64,000 nucleotides of DNA from Mya arenaria (GCF_026914265.1 NC_069130.1:14031886-14095885), one strand, 5' to 3'. Positions 1 to 13,019 are shown, counted from the first letter of the stretch. Made by a program: numbers and translations. Notes: generated by a model not told the origin, from the sequence alone.

Positions 1-2054
1 TATAAGAGTATTGATGTCTCAAATTTCCACCTTTTGTGGTTCCTTTCAATGATAAATATGCACAAACTTTATAGTCGAATACAATTTATTGACTAGTTAA
101 TGCATTTAATCACTTAATGAATTCATGGAATAGGCCTAAAAGCAGGAAGTAGACCATTTTCCAAAATTAACGATCAATAACCGATCACAAATATAACAAA
201 GCCGATTGAGTGGGTTGTTATCTCTTAAGAATTGTTGAAGGTAACTTTTTTGTTAACGTATTTTAAACCGACATGTATTCGGTTGAGAAATTTTGAAAAT
301 TGTTTTAACCCGCCTTTGAAATTCATGTATATGAAATTAATTAGTCTTTAATGCAGTAATTAAATCAAATGAAACGATTAACTCTTCAAAATACCTTTCA
401 GACAATAATAAAACTTCAACCATGTTTTAACCACCCCTCATGTTCAAGCAAATATCAATATTACGAGAGGTTGTTTTAATGCACTTACACAAATAAATGA
501 CATTATGCGACACAGCTGCATAACAATTTATTTAATGTAAAAAATACTAACACTATTAATTGTTTTTTTAACAAGTCAGAGCCGATTTAAGGCTAGTTTT
601 AAAATGGATTAAATTTTCAATGACTGTTCACGGAAAAGGAAGTAGATTACTTGCTGAAATTGGCAATCGATATATATTGCACTGCCGAATAGCTGATCAC
701 ATCCAGCTAAAAGGTAAAATATAATGTCAGCGCTATAAAATCTAATTTTCTGCGAGACCAAAAATCGATGTTTATTAATATGAGTTCAATATGTTTTCAT
801 TGCAAAGTATGTTATTCAATTATGCATGCATATAATGTCGCAAAAACAACCTATATCCGAAACGAAATAACATCAACTAGCATATTGGACAAGACATGTA
901 AAAAATGCAAACACAGATTTTCATACTGTTTTCAATTTTACTTTCAATTCGAAAAAAAGGCTGTGCTAATTGCACAATCTATAGAGGTACGGATAATACG
1001 CAGCAATATTTCTTATATATTTCACATTCACTTTTAAACTTGTTTCAAATTGATGTATTTTGTCAACATACATTTCAATATCATAGACACAGTAACATTG
1101 ACAAAGTTTTAAACAATATCATAAAGTGATTTATAGTTTTTTTTAGTTGGAAGAAAGTAATATTTCAAGCTGATAGAGCGCCTGATTAATTCTTAAAGAT
1201 AAATATTCCTGTTGTTACAAGGACAGCATAATGAATAAGGTGTAATTCACTCATCACCGATACATGTATAAGAGGCTCTCATAGATGATTTATCGAGATA
1301 CATTGTATTAATCAATTAACAAAGGTTATTGCAAATAACTTTTAAACAATTGAACCAAATGCAATATTTATCAGAACCGCACAAAGTATGCCACAATTAT
1401 GGTCATAGAACTTATGTATCTTACAATAATAACGAAAATCAATAGCAGGAATATTTGCCTGTAAATGTTTCTGGAACAACTTTCTTAAATATGCAAACAT
1501 AATGAAATCAACAACACGATCTTACATATACTAAATTATAACGTTTGTTTCAGGGAAAAATACGAAATTTACTTGCAATTATATATTTTATTGCGGCATG
1601 GCTATACTGCGAAAAGCAACAAAATTTCACGAAAAGCCCGCAAATATACATAATTGAGCGTATAAAATAAAATACATACATTTTGTAGAAACCTCTATAA
1701 GAAATTAAGAAAAATGTAACAGCAACTGTTTGAATAGTTTTCTTTAACCGCTGAAATTCACTTTAATAATCAAATTTTGAATTGAATTTACCTCAAAGTT
1801 ATGCTTTACTTATTAATTCTGCTTAAAAAATATCGTCAACCCATATTTTATAGGGATCGATCCAGTTATTAAATACAGTTTCAGTTTTCATTATTCCTTT
1901 TATAACAGGATAACCGCATACGATTTGTTCTTATTCGCTCTTATTTCTGCAAACGATGTTGGCATATTTTCCATTAGCTGATTTTTTAGTTTAATGAGGC
2001 GTCCAAAACTCATTGAGAAAATTATGGCAGATTTAATTAAACTTTTGGGAGGAT
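1..2054. other. AT-rich stretch, no gene seen
   Basis: The two short open frames here (768-1129) overlap, are low in complexity and match no family I know. A segment near 630-660 (TTCACGGAA followed by GGAAGTAGATTACTTGC) recurs near 4653-4680, so part of this stretch is probably dispersed repeat. No splice-consistent exon was found. Confidence 0.5.
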
Positions 2055-2110
<56 letters not shown>

Positions 2111-2140
2111 TATCGTCATCATCATTATCATCATCATCAT
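2055..2140. repeat. (ATC)n microsatellite
   Basis: About 28 copies of the trinucleotide ATC with a few substitutions (TTATCGTC interruptions). It is not inside any recognised exon. Confidence 0.95.
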
Positions 2141-3235
2141 GCAGTGACCTCATACTAGATTTTCTATCGCTGTTGCTGCTTAAAAATTAGCATATTTTAA
2201 ACATGAACAATCACCTATGTAATAGATACAGTACGAGTTTTTCTTTAAAAGTGTCCTCTTACAGACGTAGGAAGCTGTTTCGCTAGGCCTTCACACCCTC
2301 CTTAGAAACTTTGAATTTCGTTTACGTGGATTAAATACTAGTAGTATATATTACTACATACATTAGTGTCCCTATAAATGCTTACGTCTACGATTCGTTA
2401 AAAAAATTCCAATTTCTTTCATCCTATGTGCACTGACGAATACTTAATATTACAGATTGACATTTGACAACATTGTTGCCAATAGTTATAGCAATTTTGA
2501 TCATATCAGGTTGTACGTTTTTGATAAATTACTGTTTTATCTCATTTAACAATGCATAGATAAATTACCGCCGAGGTATACATTATATAGCGGATTTTTG
2601 CGTTTTGAAGTGTGAGAGCAAAAATATATGTCGCCGATTGGACACAAAAAAGCAAATTTTCACGACTGAAGCTTTTACTTTTGGTAAAATTATAGATGAT
2701 CTTACACTGAAACAAACTTTTTTTTGTTATATGCCTACTAAAATGTATTTCAATTGTATAGACAGCGCCCCAAATAGTACGTAAACGTTACATCTTTCCG
2801 AAAATGACGTCGTTTAAATGTTGTCCCAGGTCTTTGCCCGTTGATGTTTGATTTTAACGTCAGAGGTGGTCAAAATTTAAAAAAGTGAAAACTATCAAAT
2901 CGATTTTTTTATTGTTTAAACAGTTTAAACATTTTTTATCGATACATCACTGTAAATTACCAGAAAGCATAAAATAAATATTCACTTCAATTTACTCGTA
3001 ATTTTGTTTCAATAAGAAGAACATTCATTTTTCATTTAGATTATTATATAGTATTTTTTTTTAAATGAGTGTGGTATGTGTGAAAACTTCATATACTGAA
3101 CATACATACAATGGTCAGCACAGGTATTTAAATATGAATTTAAGTAAATCTAAACGAAGTAATTGGGTTGTTTTCCTGGTGATATGGCTTCAGGAAATGA
3201 TGGAGAGGGTATAGACGAAAGTGATCGAATGAGTA
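2141..3235. other. AT-rich stretch, no gene seen
   Basis: No recognisable coding, RNA or repeat structure was seen between the ATC microsatellite and the reverse transcriptase relic. Confidence 0.5.
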
Positions 3236-4130
3236 GTGGGGATAATGTGGTTAGAAAAAAGAAACTTGTATTTGTCACAAACATGTAAACTAGAAAATGC
3301 TAAAAAGAATAATGCAAAATTGTATTGGAAGATGCTTCAAGGATCTATTGTTAACAACTCCTGCTCCCTTACATCCGGTGATTTTGTAGAATATTTCAGA
3401 TCTATAAATGATCATAAATCAGTGTTTTTTTTCTAACCTGATGACGATATATTGAATTTCAATGAAATATATTAAGAAGGAGAATTAAATGTTACGTTTC
3501 AGGAGTTTAATGTACCTTTCACTATTGAGGCTATCAGACAGGCTTGTACTAAATTAAATAATGGTAAATTAGGTGGCCCTGACTGTTTTTTGTGTGTTTT
3601 TTCGAGTATGTAATAAACAATGATGCATTTAGTATCGCTTTATGTAAATTGTTTAACAAATTATTTAACATTGGTTATTTCCTGAAAAGTTGTCTGAAGG
3701 GTTCATTGTGCCTTTACCGAAAAAAGGAGATGTTAATGTTGCAAGTAATAATAGAGGTATTTCCTTATTGAGTACCCTTGGAAAGTTATTCACTAAAGTT
3801 TTGAATGATAGACTTACTGATTGGGCTGAAAATAATTATCAAGTTTATATTGAGGCTCAGGCTGGTTTAGGCAAAATACGGGAACTATTGATAATTTAAT
3901 TGTCTTACATGGTATTATATACTAATTCACAATTACAAATAGAAGGTATTTACTGCATTTGTGGACTTTACCAAGGCATTCGATTATGTTGTATGGTACA
4001 AACTATTACAAATTTGTGTAAGAGGTAAAATGTTGGACATTATATGTTCAATGTACAGATATGTATAGTCTAGAGTAAAAATGGCAATGTTTTAAGTGAT
4101 AGTTTTATATGTTTGTTAGGTGTAGCTTAA
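3236..4130 (+). pseudogene. Degenerate non-LTR retrotransposon reverse transcriptase fragment
   Basis: The translations, read in at least two frames, form a familiar order for the reverse transcriptase of a LINE of the Jockey/CR1 type. A linker region (NAKLYWKMLQ, SGDFVEYF) is followed by an upstream block (LNNGKLGGPD, near 3550). At 3690-3899 comes VPLPKKGDVNVASNNRGISL with the LGKLFTKVLNDRL block. Near 3958-3990 is FVDFTKAFD, which corresponds to the first catalytic-aspartate motif. The RT would copy the element's own RNA at a nicked target. The catalytic motif YxDD, the endonuclease and the 3' tail are not visible, and stops and frameshifts separate the blocks, so this is a dead 5'-truncated and 3'-truncated copy. 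The family assignment within non-LTR elements is an inference from general motif style. Confidence 0.85.
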
Positions 4131-5153
4131 CTGTAAAAAACCCCAACTCCATCCACATCAAAAACAGATTTAGATCACAACTTTAGATGTAACTCCGCTG
4201 TAGGTGTCTTTGATAGCCTCTCATAAACCACCAATGTCAGTGTTCCTGAAATTAAGCAACTCTTGACTCTTGTACGGCTGTATAACACAAAGATTGCTAG
4301 AGGCTGTTTGACGGTTTTAATTGGAACTTAAATGGAGCAATACGATTCGTTTAAAACTAATTAAAGAGGTGGTCTACTTGCTCTTTTTACTCATGTAATT
4401 GCAATACATATTGAACACTAAATGGTCAAATACATCAGGTTCAATCACTTACAACGTAAACATTTATAATTATTAATCTATTAATTGGTTAAAACTTTCT
4501 TGAAATCTATATTTGAACGTTATCGTGTGTATTTCATTGTTGTTGTTTTTATCGAAGTAACAAAAGTTTAACATAGTCATTTTCTTATTTAACAATCTTA
4601 TTACAAATTCACCTTTTTGTAAATCTCAATTCACTTGAAATACATTACTTTTCACGGAACAGAAAGTAGATTACTTGCTGCCAAATTTCAACAAATAATA
4701 GATAACAAAGGTCGACGTATTAGGTAATGCTACCATTTTGTCTAGTGAATCTTTTAAGGTAATTAATATATTTACGTTTTTATTCTTTAATTTTGTTGCA
4801 AAATGTATAGATAGTTGTTTATCAACGTCTTTTTAAATTATTAGTTAACTGAAAATAAGAGTTTTATGACCAATATATCGAAATTTTGGACATAAATAGT
4901 TGTTTGATATATTACAACAAGGAAGTAGTTTAGTTCTTTTTAAAATATTTAAAGTCTAATTTATTTCTGAAGTACATGTCAATAAAATATTGTACAATCG
5001 GTCACAATAACCGACACACTTGACAAGTTTACCTTAAATGTGAATGTATGAAGGGCTCAATGTTTTGCTGTATATTCCCTTGTCTTAAATGTTGTACTTA
5101 CATCAATCGATAAATATAGCATTAAAATCTGAATGGCGCAGCCTGAGAAAAAT
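4131..5153. other. AT-rich stretch, no gene seen
   Basis: No coding or RNA gene was recognised. Near 4653-4680 it carries a segment matching 630-660 (GTAGATTACTTGC core), suggesting a short dispersed repeat on both sides of the LINE relic. Confidence 0.45.
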
Positions 5154-6401
5154 ACAAGGAGCGTTTTTAGCTCGACTATTCGAAGAAAAGGGGGAGCTAT
5201 ACTACTCACCAAGTGTCGGCGTCGGCGTCACACCTTTGTTAAGGTTTTGCCTATAAGCACCTTTAGGTCATTATCTCAGCAAATGCATCATGTATTGCAT
5301 TGAAACTTTAGATATGTATTCCCAACTACCCAACCTACTTAATTAATTATGTTAGATAACACTTATTTGAATATAATGCAAATTATGGGCCTTAATTATT
5401 TGACTTAGAAATTCTGGTTTTGCATGTAAGCATACATAGGTTAATATCTCATCAACTACTTGATGTATTGCATTGAGATTTTATACAATGGTACTCATCC
5501 ATCCAACCTATTTGAATAATCAAGTTAGATAACTCTATTTTGCATATGATGCAAATTATGGACCTTTTTTATCTGATGTTAAAATTCTGGTTAAGGTTTT
5601 GCATGTAAACACATTTAAGTAAATATTTCAGTTAATACATCATGTGTTGCAATGAATCTTTAGACAAGTATTTCCAACTATCCGACTTAATTTATTAATC
5701 AAGTTAAAAAACTCTATCTTGAATATAATGCAAACTATTGCCCTTTATTATTTGACTTAGAAATTCCGGTTAAGGTTTTGCATGTAAGCACTCATAGGTT
5801 AATATCTCAGCAACTACTTCGTGTATTGTTTTGAGACTTTATACAACGCTACTCAACCATCGAACCTACGTTTATAACAAGTGAGATAACTCTATTTTGC
5901 ATATACTGCAAATGATGACCCTTTATTTTTCGAAATTCTGGTTAAGATTTTGCATGTAACCAAATTAAGGTCAATATCTCAGCAAATACAACATGTATTG
6001 CATTGAAACATAAGACATGTGTTCCCAACTATCAAAAATATTTAATCAATTAAGTTATATAACTCTATCGTGAATACAAAGCAAAAACTTGCCCTTAATT
6101 ATTCGACTTAGAAATTCTGGTAAAGGTTTTGCAGGTATACAAATTTATACATGTGCTCCTAACCATTCCACCTTCTTAATTAATCAAGTAAGAAAACTCA
6201 ATCTTGCATATGATATAATTTTTGCCCTTTTATTATTCAACTTAACAATTATGGTTAAGGTTTTGCATGTTAGCACATGTAAGTCAATAACTCAGCAACT
6301 ACTTGATGAATTGCATTGAAACTTTAAACAATCAAGTATGATAACTCTATCTTGCATATAATACAAATAGTCGAGCGCGCTGTCTCTGTGACAGCCCTTG
6401 T
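5154..6401. mobile_element. Non-autonomous element with inner tandem array (about 185-bp units)
   Basis: The ends are inverted and related: the left side reads ACAAGG then AGCTCGACTATTCG, and the right side, read in reverse complement, gives ACAAGGG then CGCTCGACTATTTG. Between them about six diverged copies of a unit of roughly 180-190 bp repeat. Each has AAGGTTTTGCATGTAAGCAC, then ATCTCAGCAACTAC, ATGTATTGCATTGAAAC, and TTAGATAACTCTATCTTGCA. No transposase frame is present. I associate this arrangement (CGACTATTCGAAGAA head, then GTCGGCGTCGGCGTCAC, then an internal array) with common bivalve repeats. The class of transposon is not determined. Confidence 0.75.
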
Positions 6402-7098
6402 TTAAATTATGCGCCTATATCTAAAACAAATATTCGGTAAAACATTTTTATCGCATTTATTCACTCTTTCAAATATTTCTTCGCAGGCATACACATAAAC
6501 AGGCAATGAATCAATTTCTGATAAGTCAGAACTGTACGTCGCGTATACGAACCGACTGACCGCTCCAATTGTAAATAACTAAATCATCAATAAGTGGAAT
6601 ATCTTCGTAAAATTCTTGCATTGAACGTTTAGTAGAAATAACCGCTACATGAAATGAACGCCAATTAAATAATTAATCATAACCGTCAAGGGGATTTTGG
6701 CTTCAAAATTAATTTACTTCTTTTCTTATCGAAACCAAGCTATTCCTCAGTCTATTGGAAAGCATGGTTACAAGTAAATCAAACCATAATTCAATAAAAT
6801 TCATTAGAAGTAAAAACAATTAATTTGAAATGATGATCGTTTTCAGATTCTGTTTTCAAGCGCAAAGAGTTATAGTGTCTAAAGTACAAGAGTATTCAAG
6901 TCTTATCATTAAAAAGCATTATGCTGATATTAATCAGGGTCCACTTCCGGGTAAATATACAATTTTAAGAAGCCTTGAGAACGTGCCACTAGTGTAACTC
7001 AAATCAACAAACCCATGGTTGGAAGGCTGAAACTACAAAATCACTCTCAACCTTACATGTCTGTCTTATTTTCGAGTAGCGTGTTGTTTTTACCAACC
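6402..7098. other. 5' flank of HSPA12-like copy A
   Basis: AT-rich upstream sequence of copy A. An in-frame ATG at 7015 could extend exon 1 by 28 codons, but the extension matches neither copy C nor copy D, so 7099 is preferred. I saw no clear TATA box or heat-shock element array. Confidence 0.4.
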
Positions 7099-10000
7099 AT
7101 GGCAAGCAATGATCAAAGCCAGGCACTGTTGGTTGCGGCTTTCGACTTCGGAACCACATACAGCGGTTATGCTTTCTCCTTCCGAGACGACCCTCACAAG
7201 ATTCATACATATTAGAACTGGTACGCAGGGGGTGGGGCCTCAAGATTGGTGTCACTGAAAACACCTACATCTGTCCTTCTGAACCCTAAGGGAGAGTTTG
7301 ACAAGTTTGGTTTCGAGGCTGAAGACAAGTACGCAATCCTAGCTGAAGATGATGAGCACCACGGCTGGAGGCTTTTCCGGAGGTTTAAGATGGTTCTGCA
7401 TAGTAATAAGGTAAGTCATTAATAAAATATATTCAACCTGATGAACGTATTTAGAGAAGTAGCCAAACATAAATCAGCAAAGAAAACAAGAAGCCATGTA
7501 GCCAAATAAAATTAGCTGAGTAGCAAAGTAGGCAAACATAAATTAGCCGGATAGCCAAGTAGCCAAACACAAATAAGCCAAGTCGCCAAACATAAATTAG
7601 CCAAGTCGCCAAACACAAATTAGCCAAGTCGCCAAACACAAATTAGCCAAATTAGACAAGCAACCAAACTAAAATAAAATGATGCTTTTGTTTAGAGGAA
7701 CAAGGTTCAAAGTTTTACATACAATAATCGAGAAATACACTCTAAAGGTCTAGCAGCAGCAAACACAGATTATATTGATTTAAAAATATCCTTGTGAATA
7801 GATGATGGTTTAAAAACATGTTTATGAGTACTCAACGTCGCATATATCAATAAAAGCAAATTAAACACGGGATCGTACATAGAACCATCACCAACTTGAA
7901 AGTAATAATGTGTTGTTGTGTTTTAAATATTAAATTTAACTTCAGCACTTGACGAAAGACGTTACGGTAGAGGACTTCAGTGGAAAACAGATGACGGGTT
8001 TCCCGCTGTTTGTCGTGTCGATCAAGTACCTGAGAGAACACCTGCTAAAGGCGGTTACTACGCAAAATATAGGAGTCGAGGAGACTGACATATTGTACGT
8101 GTTGACCGTTCCGGCTATCTGGGATGACAATGCCAAGATATTTATGAGGGAAGCGGCTATAGAAGTAAGACGTTTTTGTTGCATTGTTTACAGCATTGAG
8201 AGTAAATTGGCAAACGAATGATCTTTCCGACGATGTATATCATTGACTGAGGTACATTCACTTCCGTGAGCTCACTGGACTGTCGTTATAGTTACATATG
8301 GCCCGGTATAGTAAATAAAATATTTTTCATATTAAACTGAATGTACCCCGATGTAATAATTGATATCTCTGATTACCGAACGCATTGCATTCTTAAAATA
8401 CCATTTTTCATATAGGCTATATTAGTACAGGTCTTTTTGATAGTATTTAATTTAAAATTTTCATGTCACTAGGAAAAAATATGTTCATGGGGAGGGCTTC
8501 CATCCAGGTAATATTAATATAAAGTCATTTTCTAAATATAGAACGTAGTGTTTTATAATATAATTATATTCTTTATGTATTCCTTAGATTAAACCTGGAC
8601 AAGTTTATAAGCTCTTTATGTATAAACGTTCATTATTTAAAACTGATAACATGGACAAGTATCTGTGAATTGTTTGTGTATCGAAGTACTTACATTTAAT
8701 TTGAATTCATCTGTTTTAAAGGGGATTGTCACATACTATTGAATTCGTAAAAAAAGTATAATTGTATTTACATATGCTGATGTGATACTTTGTTGTGAAG
8801 GCTGGAGTAGACCCAAACCGCCTTAAGCTGGCCTTGGAGCCGGAGTGTGCCTCGATCTGGTGTGAGACGTTGGGTATGGACGTCAAAGGCGCTGTAGCGA
8901 TTCAAGGATCACAGTACATGGTAGTCGATCTTGTAGGTTTGGGATCATAAAGTATTTTGCTGAAAAAAACAAGTTATTACAATTAGTTTTCTATCTGTCA
9001 CTTTTTCTGGAGTATTGTTACAATTTACTTATTTGTTCAATTACAATTGCGTCATGATTGCTTTTTATTTAGTTTCGTATACCTTAAATACATGAAACAA
9101 AACAATTTATCATTGAAAAAAATGCAGGAGGCACCGCAGATATATCTGTCCATGAAAGAAAACTAGATAGAACCCTGAAGGAAATCCACAAAGCCAGTGG
9201 AGGCCCGTGGGGAGGCATGTATGTGGATGAAAATTACATAAAAATGTTGAATGAACTGTTTGGGGAAAAAGCTTTCACTGACCTCCGAAAGACTGAAATG
9301 AATGATTATTTCGACGTCACTCGGGAATTTGAATATAAGAAACGGTCATTTGACACTGACAAAACAGAGCAGATAATTGTTCGTATTTCCGCCTCGCTGA
9401 GAGATCTTGCGGAAAAGTATTCATCCAAATCTTTAGAGGAACGAATTGCGTCATTAAAAGTGCGAGAAAATGCCATCACCACCAGAGGCAAAGACAAACT
9501 GAAGATTGATACAACAGTTGTCCAATCATGGTTTAAAAGACCAATCGACCTGCTGATTCAGCATGTAAAGTCCCTTTTAGCTGAACCAAAGATGAAAAGC
9601 GTGCGAACCGTTATTCTTGTGGGCGGTTTCGGCGAAAGTGCGTATGTTCAGGAGAGAATCAGGAATGAATTAGCCGGCGTGAGACTGATCGTTCCTGCAG
9701 ACGCGGGCCTCGTCGTGTTGAAAGGCGCCGTGAGGTTTGGACATAACTCCGCCATTGTCTCCTCCAGGATCATGAAATACACGTATGGGACAGAATGCCA
9801 CGAACCGTTTGACGAAAAGAAGCACCCAGATGATAAGAAGGTTCGGCTGAGTGGAGTGTGGTTGGTGCCTAAATGTTTCAATGTGTACGTGCGGGTGAAC
9901 GAGGAGGTGGGCATGAATGAACAGTTGACCGGGGTGAGTAATCCTACTAGTGAAATATCCGTCACACCCGTGTACAGAACAACACAGGAGAACCCCGAGT

Positions 10001-10182
10001 ACACAACAGACCCCGGATGTGAACTATTAATGACTATTGAGCTTGAAAACAGCACCGATATTCCATTTGAGCAGCAGGATATAGAGACTACGTTTATGTT
10101 CGGCGATACAGAACTTCTCGTCAAAATGAAGAACACGACCACTGGAAAAGAAACATACATGACCTTTGAGTGCTTTAAGTGA
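7099..10182 (+). pseudogene. HSPA12-like Hsp70-family gene, copy A (nonsense codon in exon 1)
   Basis: Exons are 7099-7410, 7946-8164, 8801-8936 and 9131-10182 (312, 219, 136 and 1052 bp), all with GT/AG junctions and the same phases as the intact copy C. The product would be an actin-fold ATPase of the HSPA12 type, an atypical Hsp70 branch. The phosphate-1 motif FDFGTTYSGY and the adenosine motif ILVGGFGES are present. The start at 7099 sits in a good Kozak context (ACCATGG) and aligns with D. Two defects are visible. Codon 39 is TAG (7213-7215) where C and D have CAG (N-Q-N-W-Y). The phosphate-2 motif DLGGTAD has become DLVGTAD through GGAG to GTAG at the exon 3 end, replacing a conserved glycine. 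Exons 2-4 are otherwise open (TGA at 10180-10182), so inactivation looks recent. A population allele or base-call error at 7213 would revive the frame but not the glycine. Confidence 0.88.
7455..7665. repeat. 23-bp minisatellite in intron 1 of copy A
   Basis: Tandem units of the type AATTAGCCAAGTCGCCAAACACA, about nine diverged copies; the last three are nearly identical. It lies wholly inside intron 1 of copy A and is not seen in intron 1 of copies C or D, so it arose after the copies separated or was lost elsewhere. Confidence 0.85.
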
Positions 10183-10947
10183 AACGTTTTGGTGACTTGT
10201 AAAACCTTCTCGCAAATAGTGATTTCGTATGTTTTGCAAACTATATGAATATCTTTAAGTCTGTGTGTGCACATATATTTTTTTGTTTCTATTTCCATAC
10301 CAAAATGCCTTTCTATGCAGGATCAGAAATGAAAAGAAATATTTTGCTAGTAATCATAAATTTTAAACTGAAAGTTAATATGAAGGAAACTTGAATGACT
10401 TTAAATATACTTTAATTTTAAAAGTGACAGTTGAAGTGTTTGAACAGATAAATGTTTTATATCAGAGATAACAACAATACCAGTAATATTAACACTCTGT
10501 ATTTGTACAAATTATGCGCCTTTTTCCCGCCAGTTCATACATCAATGAACCCATAAAATAATATTCAATTCTTAACACACAACGTCACATTTCAACAGAA
10601 CGCATGTGCCCTGAATATATCATATGTTTTGGTCTATGTCATGGAATGGTCAGCGAAAAATTAGGTTTACTAAACTAGTTTTAATACATTCATCAGTTAC
10701 AGTAAATTTAATCCTTTTCGGAACCAAAATCATGGTATTTACCATCAATCAGTGTAAAATTTTTACACAACGCAAATTTAGAATTCTTTTTTTCTGTCTA
10801 CTTCAATCTTGTCACTGGTTTTCATATTTCAAATATATTATTTGCCTCCACCACCCAAGAATACAATGAAAAAAACTTATTTGATATATGAAGAACGAAA
10901 ACATACTCTACGATAAATAATTTCTCTGTGTATTTGTGTTGGGGAAC
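10183..10947. other. 3' flank of copy A
   Basis: The first part (AAACGTTTTG, then CTTCTCG and TAGTGATTT) resembles the sequence 3' of copy D at 46930-47003 in reverse complement, so it is probably conserved 3' UTR. Beyond about 10300 I see only AT-rich sequence. Confidence 0.45.
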
Positions 10948-11104
10948 GTGTGAAGTTCATTTTAGTGAGGACGGGCAGCTTGTGTTATGCAAGCTACTAC
11001 AGTAACATAGACAACAGCCAAGGTGGCCGCTTTTTTCCTAACCCAGGCCATGACTAGTTTTACAATTTGTATGATAACTATTAAATTTTAATAAAAACAT
11101 GTTT
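10948..11104 (+). repeat. Left arm of a 4.4-kb-spaced inverted repeat
   Basis: This segment matches the reverse complement of 15165-15313 over about 150 bp at roughly 70 percent identity by eye. The best block is ACAACAGCCAAGGTGGCCGC here against ACAACAGCCAAGATGGCCGC there. Either the two are ends of one old element or two copies of a short element in opposite orientation. Confidence 0.65.
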
Positions 11105-12347
11105 TGACTCTAACTTTTCTGGTAAATTATGTACACATATCATGCTTTCTATCATTTCTCATCATTTAAATACAACAGAGGAACGCATAAGAGGTACTGG
11201 TAAAATACACCAGTCAATACCGTACCAACATCTTATTCTGATTTTTGCTGAAAATTGTGTAATTGTGTAAATATTTTTAAACACGCAACATTCTTTAAGG
11301 TTATTTAGCGTTTTAATGTTTTAATGTTTATAGTTTTATATAAATGCATACGTTTATAGCAAAATTGTATGGTTCTCCATATAAGAAAACAATAACTTTA
11401 TTGTAAAACTTTCATATTTTATTTTTAAATTGCGAAGGTTTCATAACATAACATTGTGTCAAACGTCGTTAAAAGCCTGCTTTAACAGTCACAATGCAAA
11501 CTGTGATAGACTAAGTTTAACACTCAAAAGTACAAAAACGTATGATTTATCGATTTCTTATTGTGCTTCTTTGTCTTATATTTCTATCTTTTAAGTTACT
11601 TTTCAGTGAAAACTTTTATAAAATGTGTGATCCAAATACATGTCACCAAAAGCGCACTCAGAATTAATTCTGTTGCCAAAAGGCTATCATATCGCAGTGT
11701 AAATATTTTAAAATGTATACATTTACAACTAAGCAGTTAAAATCCAGGTCAAAAAGGATCATTTGAATTTCAAAATTGCAAATATAACAATTTCGAATGT
11801 ATTATTTTAAACTTCATTTTGTTTGACTAAATTTCATTTAAAAACTCATAACAATATTAAAACTAACAATACAGTTTCCAACATATATATTCTCGTTTCC
11901 AAACATTACACAAACAAGACATACTTTTGTCTTTACCTAATAAACTGTCCATAGCATTTTGGCTTTGGTTTAATGTTTAAGTACAAACATGCCATAAAGT
12001 GTTTTACCTAAGCCTACCGAGTGTCTTCTAAGTGCACAACCAATTCTATATTGTCTCTTTTAGACCCAACAGCCCTCTATATGATTGTAATGAAGCACAT
12101 TTCATACCATTCTCATTAAAGATTGGTGTTCAAGAGCTTTATACTCCATGATGTGGTTCCGGGCAAGCATGTTCATTAAAAAACATAGACATGTTCTACC
12201 CAGGTCAACCGAGAGCTCTTTAACCACATTTTGTTAAAAATCATCCATAATCTGCAAGGCAGCCAATAAATACTGGCTTTGTTCAAGTCTAGCTTGTATT
12301 CAGTTAGAATTATGTTACTGCGTTTGGTGTCAAACATACCAGATAGA

Positions 12348-12825
12348 GTGTGGGTATACCACGTGATAAATTGCGCCATAAATGCTACGTCGGAAGGCAA
12401 TGGTTTGATTTGAATAAAAACTTTAAAAAAAGATTTTTTCACTATTTTTTACCATTTTAAATGCAACATAGCGCAGTCTACGTCGCTTAAGGAACCCTGC
12501 GTTCGGTCTTTTACCAGAGTTTGATTGAGAGTTTAGTTTATTAAAATACTTCGAAAAACCATTTCACAATACGGCCGTCTGACGGAGCACTGTCAAAACA
12601 TTATTTTAAAAACAGGTTTGTCGAAGTGTTTAATGAAACTAGTAACCGCAAATTTCGGTAATAAAACAAATGCAGGTCTCTTTAAGCGGTATAGAGTGGC
12701 ATTTGTTTTATTTAAAATAGTGTTTAAACGAAAAGTTATCTTTGATTTAAGTCTTCGAATTAAGCAAAATTTTGCCTTCCATCGTAGCATTTATGACGTT
12801 ATTTATCACGTGGTATACACACACT
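12348..12825. repeat. Fold-back element with arms of about 53 bp
   Basis: The left arm 12348-12400 (GTATACCACGTGATAAATTG onward to CGGAAGGCAA) is the reverse complement, with about eight differences, of 12772-12825 (TTGCCTTCCATCGTAGCATT to GGTATACACACAC). Weaker complementarity continues inward. There is no open frame of note. It is probably a MITE-like fold-back. Confidence 0.75.
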
Positions 12826-13019
12826 GAGATAGGGGCCTATGAAGTTAATACAGTGTTGAAAAAACATTCCGGTTATATTGGAGACTATCTGGTTGCAAAC
12901 AAATCACAAATAAATTTTCCAAATTCAATTGAGTGTCTAGTCGACCACATTCTAGCTCTCATAAAACTCATCGAGTGTCAAACGTACCTACGAAAGGCTC
13001 TTCAACATTCAACAATGTT

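Noticed and set aside
7015..7098. Upstream in-frame ATG in copy A
   Set aside because: The extra 28 residues match nothing in C or D; the ATG at 7099 aligns with them and has a good Kozak context.
9648..10298. 216-codon minus-strand frame
   Set aside because: It is the antisense shadow of exon 4 of copy A; the sense frame carries the conserved HSPA12 motifs.
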